Below, piece by piece: positions 22,928 through 34,468 of a DNA stretch of 64,000 bases. The translations under genes and the position numbers were made by a program. Every line of letters starts with the position of its first letter. Within the stretch, counting starts at the first letter, position 1. The DNA is taken from positions 167,324,337 through 167,388,336 of the forward strand of contig NC_055988.1 in NCBI RefSeq assembly GCF_018446385.1, given 5' to 3'. Source of the DNA: Zingiber officinale (taxonomy: Eukaryota > Streptophyta > Magnoliopsida > Zingiberales > Zingiberaceae). The notes under the pieces were generated by a model. The model made no database searches and was not told where the DNA came from. It was given only the letters and a program-made list of their open reading frames with translations.

Positions 22928-24381
22928 TCAAGTCAAACAGGACTTTGGAACCCAATATAGGTTCCAACCAACTGGATTAATTAAAAATTTCTTAGGGACA
23001 TATCTTTTTGAAACATTCCTAATTTGTCCCTTATAGTATCTAAAATACCAATTTAGATTAAATTTTCTAATATTTGTCTTAGATGAGCATGCATGGGTTT
23101 TCAAGTTATTTACATATATTTTTAAATCATCATTTTCAAATTTTAATTTTTCATTTTCTAATTTTAATTTATCTAATTCTTCTAAAGGACCAGATTTAGC
23201 CAATATTACTTTTAAAATTTTAATTTCTCTTTCTAACCTACAACAGTCTTTAGTAATAACTTAACGAACTTAAAGAGTTTATCAGGAGGTAGAGATCGTA
23301 CCTGGCTTACCTTGTCGATCTTGTTGTCCGTATCTCCCCCTGAACTGCTATTTTCTTCCAACGTAGCTCCCCCTTCATCGATGCTCTCGATGCTCATCTC
23401 AGAAGAGCTTGAATCGCAGTCGTCGTGTTGATGACTCGCCATTAGTGCGAGTTCGGAGAATGCCTCGACTTCCGATTCGGACGACGTATCATCCCACGTC
23501 GCCTTTAGGGTCGTGCGCTTTTGAACGGGCTTCTTCCCTTTATCTTTGTCCTTGTTCTTGAGCTTGGGGCAGTTGTTTTTGACGTGCCCTTCTTCGTCAC
23601 AGTGGTAGCAGTGGATTGTCCTTTTCTTTCTACCCTGTGGATGGTTAGATTTTCTAGATTTACAAAAATTCTTAAACCGTCTTACCATCATTACCATTTC
23701 CTCATCGTCGAGAGAAGATTCTGACTCAGGTTCGTCTCTCGATGCTTTGAGGGTGACGTTGTTCATGGGCTCCTTCGTACCTGCACATCTTGATTCGTGC
23801 ACTTCAAATGTCGAGAATAATTCTTCCAAAGAAATTTTTTCTAAATCTTTAGAAATATTAAAGGCATCTACTAGTGATGCCCATGTTGAATTTCTCGGAA
23901 AAGAATTTAACGCGTACCTGAGCGAATCTCGGTTACTTACCTTTTCTCCGAGATTCGAGAGTTCGGTGATGATCTCCTTAATTATCGAGTGCAAGTGCGC
24001 AACTGTCTTGTCTTCCCCAAGTCGCAGGCTTGTGAGCTGGTTGCAGAGTAAATCCCGTTTTACGAGCTTAGCTTCGGATGTTCCTTCGTGGAGCTCAAGG
24101 AACTTCTCCCAATGTTCCTTTGCGGAGTCGTAGTTGCCGATCTGGTTGACTTCTTGTGACGGGAGAACGCTTATCAGATGGAATTCTGCCTTCCCGTTTG
24201 TCACGTAGTCGGCCTGCTCCTTTTTCATCCATTGGTACTTTTCTTTGCCTTCAGGTGCTATAAAACCAAATTCCATAATTAATAATAATTTGAAATCAAT
24301 CTTAAAATATACCTGCATTCATTTTTTCCAGCTAGCGAATTCCCCTTCGAACTTCGGCGGGTAGATGCTTGGTCCGACCAT
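22928..24381 (-). pseudogene. Disrupted copia-type gag of element 2
   Basis: Homology starts at the ATG at 24381 (MVGPSIYPPKFEGEFASWKK). Codon 21 (24321-24319) is TGA where the family has Arg or Lys, and the frame continues from 24318. A second break, loss of one base near 23250 just after FKFVKLLLK, moves the coiled-coil and C-terminal part (NLYWVPKSCLT) into another frame. The CCHC knuckle CYHCDEEGHVKNNC is intact, unlike copy 1. Domain order is as in copy 1. Confidence 0.85.
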
Positions 24382-24423
24382 CGTCTTTACTTCGATCGAC
24401 GGTTAGTCCTCCTGAAGCGCGTC

Positions 24424-24436
24424 GGCTCTGATACCA
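24424..24436 (-). other. Primer-binding site of element 2
   Basis: Minus strand TGGTATCAGAGCC, two bases inside the right LTR; tRNA-Met type. Confidence 0.88.
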
Positions 24437-24438
24437 TT

Positions 24439-25490
24439 TGTTGGACTGTTCTGGGCCGGCTAGAAGGGGGGGTTGGATAGCCTGTAAACACAAAAATGAA
24501 AACAACCCTTCTCAAACTTTAAAGTCAACCAAGCACTTGTAAAATAAAAGAAGTAAATGAAAAGCAGAAAGGAAGAGGCACACCGGGATTTACTTGGTTA
24601 CAATCAAGGAGGTTGTTAATCCAAGGAATGTCGCACTAGTATCTTCTTCAGGCGGAGAAGCCTCTTACAATGATGAAGCGTAGAAAATAGAAGTCCAATT
24701 CTAAACTAAAGCACACAAGCGTTGGAAATGAATTGCTTGGAATTGTTGAAAAGCTTCTAGACCAAGGCTATATTTATAGCCTTGGTCGGGGCGTCTCGAA
24801 GGGTTCCGGGCGCCCTGGGGGGATAAAACTTTATCCCCTAACGTTCAGATCGAGTTTTGACTCGATCTGGTCAAAAGTCAGGTCTAGGCGCCCAGAAGCA
24901 TTTCGGGCGCCCCCGGCTGGTCTGGGTGCCCTGGGCTGTTTCGGGCGCCCCGGAGCTAAAAGTCAACTCCAATTGACTTTTTTCGTCCGGGTCCTATGCT
25001 CCGGTTCAGGTCGCCTCAGTCCGAGTCTTCAACTCTAGTTCCGCTCGCTTGGGTGACCTCTGTCATCCGGAATACGACTCACCCAAACCCAACTTTCAAT
25101 CTTCTTGAGCAAGCTTCCGCTCCGGCTTCTCGTCCCTCGGAATCGCCGCATATTTCCTTCTCGTCCGCTAGCGTACTCATCCGCAGTCTTCTTCCCTCGG
25201 TCACATCCCGTGTCGACCTTCTCACTAACTGCGTGTCTTGCTCCTCGAGTAGTCTTCCGCTCTGGCTTCTCATCCTTCGGAACCACCGCACGTTTCCTTC
25301 TCATCCGCCGGTGTACTCTTCCGCAGCGTCTCGTCTCTCGGACGCACCGCGTGATATCCTTCTCACTAGCTACGTTTTCCGCTCGACAACCTGTGCTCAT
25401 AAGCTCCTGCACACTTAGACAAAAGGTTAAAAATACACAGGACCTAACTTAACTTGTTGATCATACCAAAACAACCTTGGGGTTCCAACA
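24439..25490 (-). repeat. 5' LTR of gag-only element 2
   Basis: 1052 bp, similar to 21140-22142 throughout. Contains GGGCGCC-rich units near 24805-24950. Confidence 0.9.
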
Positions 25491-26811
25491 AATTCAACCT
25501 TATTCGGCTTTGATATGTGATCAACCGAGCAAAGAGTGACCAGACAAGAATATTCATGTACACCCGGTAATCTAGGAATGGACGGAATTAAATGACCGAC
25601 CGAGTATAATGGCACATAGTCTTATACAGGTGGATCGAGTAAATGTCCGAACATGTTTGGTAGGCGAATATCGGCCGAGCATACAGGGTCAACCAAGCAT
25701 AAAGACATTTGACCTTATATGGTTTCTGGCATATTATCGGCCATGTAAAGGCCGACCGGACACAAGTAATCATGATAAAATCCCGATCGAGTAAAGGATG
25801 CCGATCGAGTATAAATTAGACTTCTTGAACATAGTCGGTCGAGATTAATGTAACATGTGATACATGAGTAATATGAAAATAATATGTGATCATATGGCAG
25901 CTTGCTTAACTTAGCGAGAAATAGCTTCTAGAAGTTCCCGTAGATATGCTAAACGACAAAGAAGGTACATCTGGGGTGCAAAAAAGATTACTTAAACTAT
26001 TATTGCAGGTTATGCTTACGTCATCTCCTAACAAACTCTAAATAACCTGAGTCCACCTCATGACTGTGGGGGTTATATGAGGTGGTATAAAAGGGGGGAA
26101 TCCTCTCCATTGGCAAGGCACGCACAACATCAGAACTCAAACCCTAATTCCACTTCAATTTTACTGTACTTCTTCTTCTTCGAAACAGAGGGACTGACTT
26201 GAGCGTCGGAGGACCTAGCCAAGGATTCTCACCCCGGTCTTAGGTCACTAATGCTTTGTTAGTTCGTCTCGTCATGTGCAGGAAGCGGGGTCGCCTATTG
26301 AAGCATCGATCTATCACTAGTTCGTGGGGGTCTTCACCGGAATTCACTTTTCTATAGGAGTATCCCGCTGGAGTTCAACCTTCAAGGTGATTCCTATAGA
26401 TCCGCTTTGGTGTTCTCGGGTCTACTCTTCTGCATCAGGGCTTCTTCAGATCCGCTGTGGTTTTCTCGGATCACCCCTTTTTTTGTTCATCTTCGCCGGA
26501 ATCATCGTCCGTCATCGCCCAGCGCTTCATCAGTCGGGTTGCTAGCATAATTCCTATAGTCGGCTGCCACCTTTCTCATTCCTCATGGAGCCTTCCTTCA
26601 GGTAGCAATTCTAACCCTAGATCTGATAACATTTGCATTGCATCTAATAACAATACTTTTCGTTACTGTTACCATAGTTTCTGCCATGGAGTTGTCTTTG
26701 AGATCATTGTTTCTCTTCTCTTGCTACTCCGAAGGGGAGATCCCAACCAATATCACAAATTTTTTTTAGATGCCATGGATGTTATTCGAGGTACAGTTTT
26801 GTTATTAGAAG

Positions 26812-27223
26812 TATAGGTAGGCAAAAATTCAGTTAAATCGAACAAACTGACCGAATTTTAAAATGTGGTTTGGTTTATTTGGAAATTCGATATTTTCCTA
26901 AAAATATCGATCATTTTAGATAATTTTGTTTGGTTTTGATTTTAAAATTTCTTATTAATTCGGTTAAACCGACTAGATCAAATTAACTGAATTTTTGGAT
27001 TAAAATGAATTTTTAGATTTTATTTTTTAAAATCAAAATTGAATTTTATGAAAAATAAACTTTTTTTTAAAAACTTCGATCAAATTAATCAATATTTTAT
27101 CGGTTTAATTTGTTTGATTTTTTTTTAAAATCAGTTGGTTTGGTTTGTTCGAAAAAATCGATTCGATTCGGTTCAATTAATTTGATTCGATTTGATTCAG
27201 TTTTAACAGAATATTCACTCCTA
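26812..27223. mobile_element. hAT-type MITE, copy 1
   Basis: 412 bp flanked by a perfect 8-bp duplication ATTAGAAG (26804-26811, 27224-27231), the hAT target-site length. Ends are imperfect inverted repeats (TATAGGTAGGCAAAAATTC versus TAGGAGTGAATATTC on the other strand). The inside is rich in GGTTTGGTT/TTCGGTT strings. Relatives lie at 39916-40249, 45982-46378 and 59382-59804. Confidence 0.8.
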
Positions 27224-27231
27224 ATTAGAAG

Positions 27232-27973
27232 CATTATCATTTACTTTTTTCCACCCTAATTTCATTCTTTATTCCATAATTAGCTTTCACAGATGTTCTG
27301 TACATTTCATCAACTTCACGAGCAAACTCAGATAGAGTTTCGTTGAAGTGTTTCAATGAATCCTTTTATTTGATATTAGACTACGATTAGTGAACTTTTG
27401 GTTTGTTGCCAACCTCTGGATGACCCATGTGTACTGATTGTTCTCACTGACGAAAGATGGTTACCATTTGCTGCATGGACAGTAGACTTATTAACAAGTG
27501 TCTTGGAAGGGATGCTCCATATGGAAGGACTTATTAATTTTTCTTTTGTTCATTCAGTTTGTTCATTTTACTGTGCTACTAGGATGGAACTCTACATATA
27601 ATATGTTGGAATTGCTGAAGTTAATTTCTCAAGAACATGCTGATGAATTTGCATTTTGTATCCTATGGTGATTTGTTTTTTTGCAAACAGACTTGTTTTG
27701 ACTTTGCACGAATAACAATTAAGGTGATCAATACAGATATTATACCGGTTGAAAATGTAATTCGTGTGTACTGTGTTTTGATGAAAATAAGTCCACTAAG
27801 GTATGCACTTTATGTTTGATTTCTTGCTCAGTCTTTTAGCCCACCCCATTTAGTGGAATAAGACTTAATTTTTGTTGTTATTGTATTTTGTTCAAAATTT
27901 TGGATATTTTATTTATACTTGTTATTATTTTTATAAATGACAACAAATTGATAAATATCGAAAGTTAGTCATT
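27232..27973 (+). repeat. Segmental duplicate A
   Basis: This stretch, with part of the MITE before it (from about 26892), recurs at about 39916-40580 plus 44416-44945. Several short ORFs (for example WLPFAAWTVDLLTSVLEGM near 27450) look like eroded coding sequence but were not recognised. It preserves the empty site GGGATGCTCCATATGG (about 27510) for the solo LTR inserted in duplicate B. Confidence 0.75.
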
Positions 27974-27978
27974 CTTAT

Positions 27979-28595
27979 TGTTCGACCCCGTGGTTGTTTT
28001 GATGTGATCAACCAAGTTAGGTTAGATCCTGCTTGGTTTTGATCCATGTGTCTAAGTGTGAAGGCGCTTAGGAGCGCAGGAAGTCGAGTGGAAGATGCAG
28101 CTAGCGAGAAGGACGGCACGGGAAAGGAGCCGACGTGTTCGATGCGTCCGAATGATGAAAGAGCTGCGGAAGAGTACACCGGTGGTTTAGAAGAACGTGC
28201 GTGACGTTCGAGGGACGAGAAGCCGGGACGGAAGCCTGCTCGAGGAGAAGGCCGGAAATTGGATTTGGGTGAGCCCTATTTCGGTTGGCTCCAATCACCT
28301 AAGCAATCGGAGGTTCGGAAGATCAAGAAAAGCTGAAAGAGCCATTGAAGGCACCCTCAACAGTGTTGAGGGCGCCCTCACCATTGAAGGCACCCTCAAC
28401 ATTAAAGACGCTCTCAACACTGTTGAGGGCGCCCTCAACTGGTCAATCTGACCATTTTGGGAGCGGATAAAGTTTTATCCGCTTATCCCCTTGGAGGCAC
28501 CCTCAACCCCTTTGGAGGCGCCCTCAAGAGTCAAGATAGAATTTCCAGGAGCTATATAAAGGCCCTCCCCTTTTGCCGACCCCGCTGTACCAACA
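27979..28595 (+). repeat. 5' LTR of element 3 (internally deleted)
   Basis: 617 bp starting TGTTCGACCCCG (one base changed from TGTTGG) and ending GTACCAACA. Contains GAGGGCGCCCTCA palindromes at about 28350-28530. Confidence 0.88.
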
Positions 28596-28597
28596 AG

Positions 28598-28610
28598 TGG
28601 TATCAGAGCC
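28598..28610 (+). other. Primer-binding site of element 3
   Basis: TGGTATCAGAGCC two bases after the left LTR; tRNA-Met type. Confidence 0.88.
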
Positions 28611-28661
28611 AGACCGTCTCAGAAGTACTAATCGTCATCTGAAGCAACAAAGATCAACACG

Positions 28662-29514
28662 ACGGCCGGTGCAAGTATTCATCCCCTAAAGTTCGACGGA
28701 GACTTCGCTATGTGGAAACGCCGTGTGGAGGTATTCTTCAAAATAGAATTTGATATTCTTCTAATTATGAAATATGATTTTGCAGCCCCTAAAGACAAGG
28801 AAGAATACAACTAGACGAAAAAGGAGCAAGCTGATTTCGTGGCCAACGGAAAGTCAGTGTTCTGCCACCCTAGGAGGTAAGTCAGATCGGAAGATATGAC
28901 TCCGCCAAAGACCTCTGGGAGAAATTCCTGGAGCTCCACGAAGGCACGTCAGAAGCGAAGTTAGCAAGGCGTGACATTCTCCGGACTCAGCTTATAAATC
29001 TCCGGATGAACAACGGCGAAAATGTAGCGCAACTTCAAGCAAGAATTAAGGAGCTGATAACGCAACTTAACAACCTCGAAGAATCGGTAACAAACTAAGA
29101 CTCGATCCGGTATGCGCTCAACGCTTTCCTAAGGTCTCCAGAATGGGCGTCCTTAGTAGATGCATACTACATCTCTAAGGACTTTGAGGTAAGTACTTTA
29201 GAAAATTTGTTTTCTACATTTGAACTTCATGAGTCTCGAATTGTAGAACCTAAACAAATAGAGAAGGTAAATCTCAATGTTGCTCTACAAGCCGAGATGG
29301 ACGATCCCGACTCTGAAGCATCTATCGATGAAACTGAAGCGGCACTATTGATAAGGAAGTTAAATAAATTTATAAAAACTAATAAATTTAGATAGTAGAC
29401 AAGAAAACATCAACGCAACAAAAGGATGATCCGATGCTACAACTGCAACGAGGAAGGGAACATCAAGAATGACTGCCCCAAATTAAAGAAAAGGGACAAG
29501 GAGAAGTCTCAAAG
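28662..29514 (+). pseudogene. Decayed copia-type gag of element 3, 5' part
   Basis: Aligned with copy 1, the start codon is ACG (28662-28664), TAG replaces the Trp codon of the NTWSKKEQ motif near 28812, about 20 nt is missing near 28855, and further stops follow (for example near 29097 and 29394). The zinc knuckle reads CYNCNEEGNIKNDC, with His changed to Asn. The frame is then cut by the nested element at 29515 and continues at 37858. Confidence 0.88.
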
Positions 29515-32500
29515 TGTCACGCCCCCAGAGGAGTCCTTACCGAAAAATTTCGGCAACATCTCCCCTGTACGGGTGACAATCTAAGGCATACATACATACA
29601 AAATACATCAGCCACATACGGCTGGAATATATTTACACAACCACGCAGTTATATAATCAGCTCACTCGGCTGGAACAGAAATAAACACCACCACGCAGTT
29701 ATATAAATATCGTAATCAGCCCACACGGCTGTACTAAAATCAACACAGCGGAAATCACCAACAACGATCACAAAACATAAAGCAACTAACTGCGAGCCGG
29801 CTAGGCTTGACACAATAATACCAAACCAAATACAAGAGAACACAACTTCATAAACAAGTACAAAACCCAAAATACAAATAGCGTAAGAAATACCAAAATC
29901 ATAAGGTCTTCCTCGAATGTGACGTGGGACTGGCGGACAGGCTCTCCAGGCGACTCCATAAATCATTTACCTGCTACCTGGCGAAATTACCAATATACGG
30001 GGTGGTGAGTATAAAGACTCAGCGGGTAATAGACAGATAGTGCATGAGTATAGTAGAACTATAATAAGTATACTATTAGAAGAAACATTCAACATGTACA
30101 GATCATGTAATAACTAAAGCTCCATCTCATTAGCACCTTGAGACTAAGTGTATGTAAGCAAAGTCTCCACAGGATCTTCATAGCAACATGCCTCCTTATA
30201 TATACATTCAAAAGCCAGTAACCATGTCTAACACATAATGTCGCACTACCTTAAGAACTCAAGACAGCAAACTAAAATAAATAAACAAGAAGATAATCTA
30301 GAAATGAAAGATTCCGTTGTATAATTAACAAAGACTGTACGGATGGTCACTCCCGCCCACCCCTCAAGTCCACGACCCTAGTATGGACGAGAGGCCGGGA
30401 CAATGACAGACTACACTCCAGCTACCACTACTCTCGAGTGGCCGAGGGACAACAGCATAGTATCGAATAGCTACGTCTGCGACGGGGTCCCTGCCCGCGA
30501 CTCCAGCAGACACTACCCAGTGTGCGAGTGGGGGGTACGACAGACATGCGCACGCTCCAAGCTACCACTACCCACGAGTGGCCGAGCGTGCGGCCCAGCC
30601 AACGACCGCCTCAACCACAAGGGAGACAGGATCGTCGACAATGTTACAGGTACAATGCAATCATCATATATATATAAAAGCAAATGAGACAGCATGTTTA
30701 GTAAGGTGTGTAAATAAACAGCAACCAAAGCATGTAAACATGGTATCAGGTGTCTATATATCCAATACCTAATATCTAATGTCTGGCATCTGGTATCTGG
30801 TATCTGATACCTAGTAATATAGTATCTGCTAAATATCATCGATAGCAACGAGAGACTGTATAGATACAGAAACGAGTAGCTCAAAGATTGAGTGGAAGTA
30901 TCAAACGCAGAAAAAATAAGAGTGGAGTCAAGATAGATACAACAACTATCTGAACATAAAGCTTATGCACTAGGATCACAATACTAAAGAGATAAAGCAA
31001 GAAGTACCCACCTTTATCTGTCAATCGTGTCCCGAAATCCGATATCGAGATGCTCGTCCCGAAACAAAGTCCTGCGATCACATAGTCTATTTAGCTAATT
31101 ACATAGGAAGTAAATAACCAAACAGAATCCCTATTCTAATTAGGGTAATGCTAACCAAACATGATCCTTGAGTAATCCCCCAATCAACCTTTATTATACT
31201 ACAACCTAATTAAGTTAGGTTTACACCTAAATCACCAATTAATCCAATCATTTAATCCTTGAGTTTCTCAACCTAACATGAATCCATTAATTCATTTACA
31301 ATCCAATCCTGTCATCAATCATCAATAAACAACCAATTCTATAATATGCTAATAATAATCATGCATCCACCTATATAAATCATTCACCAAATAACCATTA
31401 TGAATCCAACATACATAGTTTATCCACGAGATCAATTGCTAACTAGAAATCTAACAACTAATATAACTCATGAATAAATTCCTAAATTTCAATTTCTAAC
31501 ACAGGATCAACACATTTCATTACCTAAAGATAACATACCTTAGCTTCCTCCAACAATTTCAGATCTGACCCAAGATCAATCTCAACTAATACAATCCCAG
31601 ATCATATTACACACAGAAACATCTCCAGCAACCTAAACAGAACAACACTTTGATCCTGTTATAAACCCCAAATCAATCAATACATAAAACTCTACTGGTT
31701 AACCATGTATTACACCCATTGATCAGATCAAAGGAAGGCAACAAAGAACAACCAGAGAAACTATTTGTCACTAAAGAATCCAACAAGCGAAATAGCACTC
31801 ATTACCTCTTCTATTTTAATTGTCGGTGTTGATCACAGATCCGGCGAAGAAACCGATCCCCAATTGAAGTTGTGGTGGCCGAAACCTTAATTCCTTGTCA
31901 ACAATCCCTTCTCCAAAGGTTCACTGGCCTAGTAACCATTTCTTGCAACAAGTAGCCGACGACAATGTAGATGGCAACAAAACCTCGGCTGAAATAGAGG
32001 CTCCAATGATCGAAACCACAGCACACGAGTGAGGCAACGAGGGACCGAATCTAGGGTTCAGATCCTCCTCCTTGTGACCGGCGGTGGGTTGATTGGCGTT
32101 GACGGCGCTGTGGCTCAGCATCGGGCAGAAGAAATCGAGAGGAGGATCGGCCACAGATCCATGCTGACGAAGACAAAGAGTCGAGATCTGGTGGAGAGGG
32201 TTAAGTGACGAACCTCCTTGACGAACTCGTTACTGCCTCGTTCGGATTCGACAGCCGACGGTGGACTCAAACGCGAGGAAGGGAAAAGACTCCACACCTC
32301 GAAGGAAAGGAGGAGGAAGGCTCGATCGAAAATGGGTCCAATGGCGCCGTCTGCTCCGATCGCATGAGAAGAAGTGGAGAGGAAGAGGGAAAGACTCCAC
32401 ACCTTGAGAGGGAGGCTCGGCCCGTCGGTGCGATCTCTTTGGCGATCGGCGATGAGGCTGCGCCGACGAAGAGAAGATGATCGACGGCTCCCATGTCAGC

Positions 32501-32810
32501 GATGGCATCAAGAGAAGAGAGCGTGTGAGGGAGAAGAGAAAGGGATCGGGGAAGAGAGGTCGGGACCTCGGTGGTTTTAGGGAAAATGGCGATGGGTCGG
32601 GGAAAATAAAAGAAAAAGGATTTTATAATTAAAACAATTCCTCACTTAAATGGGGTAACCCGAACGGGCTTTATCCGCGTCGCCGATTCATCCTCTCAAA
32701 ACCCGTTATACGAGCTCCGAAAAATTCTCAGAAAATTCTGGAAAAATTCAATAAGATTATTTGTCCAATAACCTTATTATTTAAATATTATTTGGGTGCT
32801 GTATTTTACA
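29515..32810 (-). repeat. 3' LTR of the large-LTR element
   Basis: 3296 bp. It has a GC-rich part at about 32100-32580 whose antisense ORFs recur in the partner LTR but match no family known to me. At about 30053-30690 it departs strongly from the partner LTR (see findings). Confidence 0.92.
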
Positions 32811-34468
32811 TTCTCCCCCACTAATAAAAATTTGATCCCCAAATTTACTGCTCACCTCAGGGATCCACATCTAAGTGTAACAATCCAACAACATACTCAT
32901 ATACAGCTCCATCCAAATATCCTTAACAAACCTCTAACTGCAAGGGATGACTATGTGGGTTATGAGCTCATCCTACTTCCGCTACTCTCACACTGTTGTC
33001 TAGCCAACTATGAGTAAATCAATCATCTCCAAAATCCACAACACCTAGTATAAGCAAATCCTCTAACATCCACATTAAGCCCTCAGTCTGTTCATCTATC
33101 TAAAGATGTAAAGCGGTTCTAAAATAGAATTTTATACTCATGGTCTGTTGTAAAATCTGCCACTATCGTGATGTGAATCATAAATCTCCATTCAATTCAA
33201 TACTTAGAGATATACCCTGAGGTCCGATAATCTCTCCACCGTATAATCCTGCTACTCGAACTAAAGAATCCATCTTACAAATCAATAGCTAGAGAGCAAA
33301 TTCATCAACCAATCACTGATTTCCCAACGCTTCGTATCATCTCCATGCCCTGGGTAATCTCACAACAAAATCCATCATAACATGCTCCCAACTGCACTCT
33401 AGTATCTGCATGTACTTACCAATTCATACACCCTATAACGGTTGTATCTCGTAAGTGTTAAGCGACTAGCTCCACACTTTTCTACGTCAGTGGGGGTCAT
33501 CTATCCAAATGTACCCTCAAGGTCATCATACCAGGTACATACAGTTCATGGTCAAAGTCTCCATAGGATAGGATACATCGATCCTCTACAGACTAGTCAA
33601 GCCAGCAATGGTATGCAGCTAACTTAGTCAATTCTCCGTCTGTACAAGTCCTGAACTCAAACGTAACTTTTAGGTTATCTAACCGAATACAACTAACCCA
33701 AAGGTCAGAATCTTCATGAAATAGAGTAAGTAGGTCTCCTACTGACTGAACTACTGACCGAACTAAGAACATAAGAATGGATCAGTCCTCTACTGACCAA
33801 GTCAACAACGGTAAATCGAACCTCTATAGGCTAAAGCAACTAGGATAAGTCGATCCTCTACTAACCAAACCAACAGAGTAAATCAACCTTACTAAGCAAG
33901 TCAACAAAGGTACATCGGTCCTCTGCTAACCGAAGCAACAAGAGTAAACTGGTCCTCTACAAACCGAACCAACTAGGATAAATCAATCCTCTACTACCCA
34001 AGCCAATAAGAGTAAATCGGTTCTCTACGAACCAAGGCAATACGAGTAATTTGGTTCTTCACGAACCGAAACAATATGATATTTAGCAGATACTAACCAC
34101 TACTAAACTAGTGATAACAGAAATTAATAACACTAGTGGTATGCTAAAAGAAGTCCTATGAGACTGTATTCCTTGATCTCTAGTAGGGTCAACCGTGATC
34201 AGTGATTGACCCGACACATTTGATGTATGCTACAACTAACTGGATAGGTACTAACAAAAGCATACTAATACATAACATAACTAACATAACAACTATGAAT
34301 GCACTAACAAAAATGTAAGATAATAATATGCAAACATACCTCCTATAGCTTGGAGAATCCTGTCGCTGCCTGGTCCCAAAACCCGAAAAGTCACATCGAG
34401 AAACCAAATCACGAAAAAACCAAACGAAAATAGGCCTCATAAAACCTGAAGCTCTGATACCAATAAAT
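32811..34468 (-). other. Internal region of the large-LTR element
   Basis: No gag or pol homology. About 33780-34080 is a degenerate tandem array of roughly 42-bp units with GTAAATCGGTCCTCTACTAA and CCGAAGCAAC. An 83-codon minus-strand ORF (34189-34440) lies just after the primer-binding site but resembles nothing known. The region probably serves only as leader and packaging sequence. Confidence 0.7.
34451..34462 (-). other. Primer-binding site of the large-LTR element
   Basis: Minus strand TGGTATCAGAGC, six bases inside the right LTR; tRNA-Met type. Confidence 0.82.

Larger units (their letters stand above)
21140..25490 (-). mobile_element. Gag-only LTR retrotransposon, copy 2
   Basis: LTRs at 21140-22142 and 24439-25490, both TGTTGGAC...CCAACA. 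Flanks are GATTC (21135-21139) and AATTC (25491-25495), a target duplication with one change. The minus strand shows a tRNA-Met primer-binding site at 24424-24436, a disrupted gag, AT-rich DNA, then a GGGGGAGAT polypurine tract beside the left LTR. No pol genes. The LTR family is distinct from copy 1 and matches the solo LTR at 42463-43487. Confidence 0.9.
20400..26795 (+). mobile_element. Ty3/gypsy-like LTR material, split by a gag-only element
   Basis: The two parts (about 20400-21139 and 25496-26795) share the CGAGCACAGAGG / TCGGCCGAGCA vocabulary. The downstream part has a promoter-like TATAAAAGGGG near 26090, then GACTGACTTGAGCGTCGGAGGACC at about 26190, a phrase common in transcribed ends of plant gypsy LTRs and found again at about 59160. 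It ends GAGGTACA at 26795, as does the remnant at 59365. The left boundary is not defined. The second gag-only element was inserted into it. Confidence 0.55.

Noticed and set aside
28598-28610. tRNA-like sequences
   Set aside because: These are primer-binding sites complementary to initiator tRNA-Met next to LTRs; no cloverleaf is present.
31921-32580. Overlapping antisense ORFs in the large LTR, repeated at 36972-37618
   Set aside because: They recur only because both LTRs carry the same GC-rich DNA. Several frames are open at once and none resembles a protein family.
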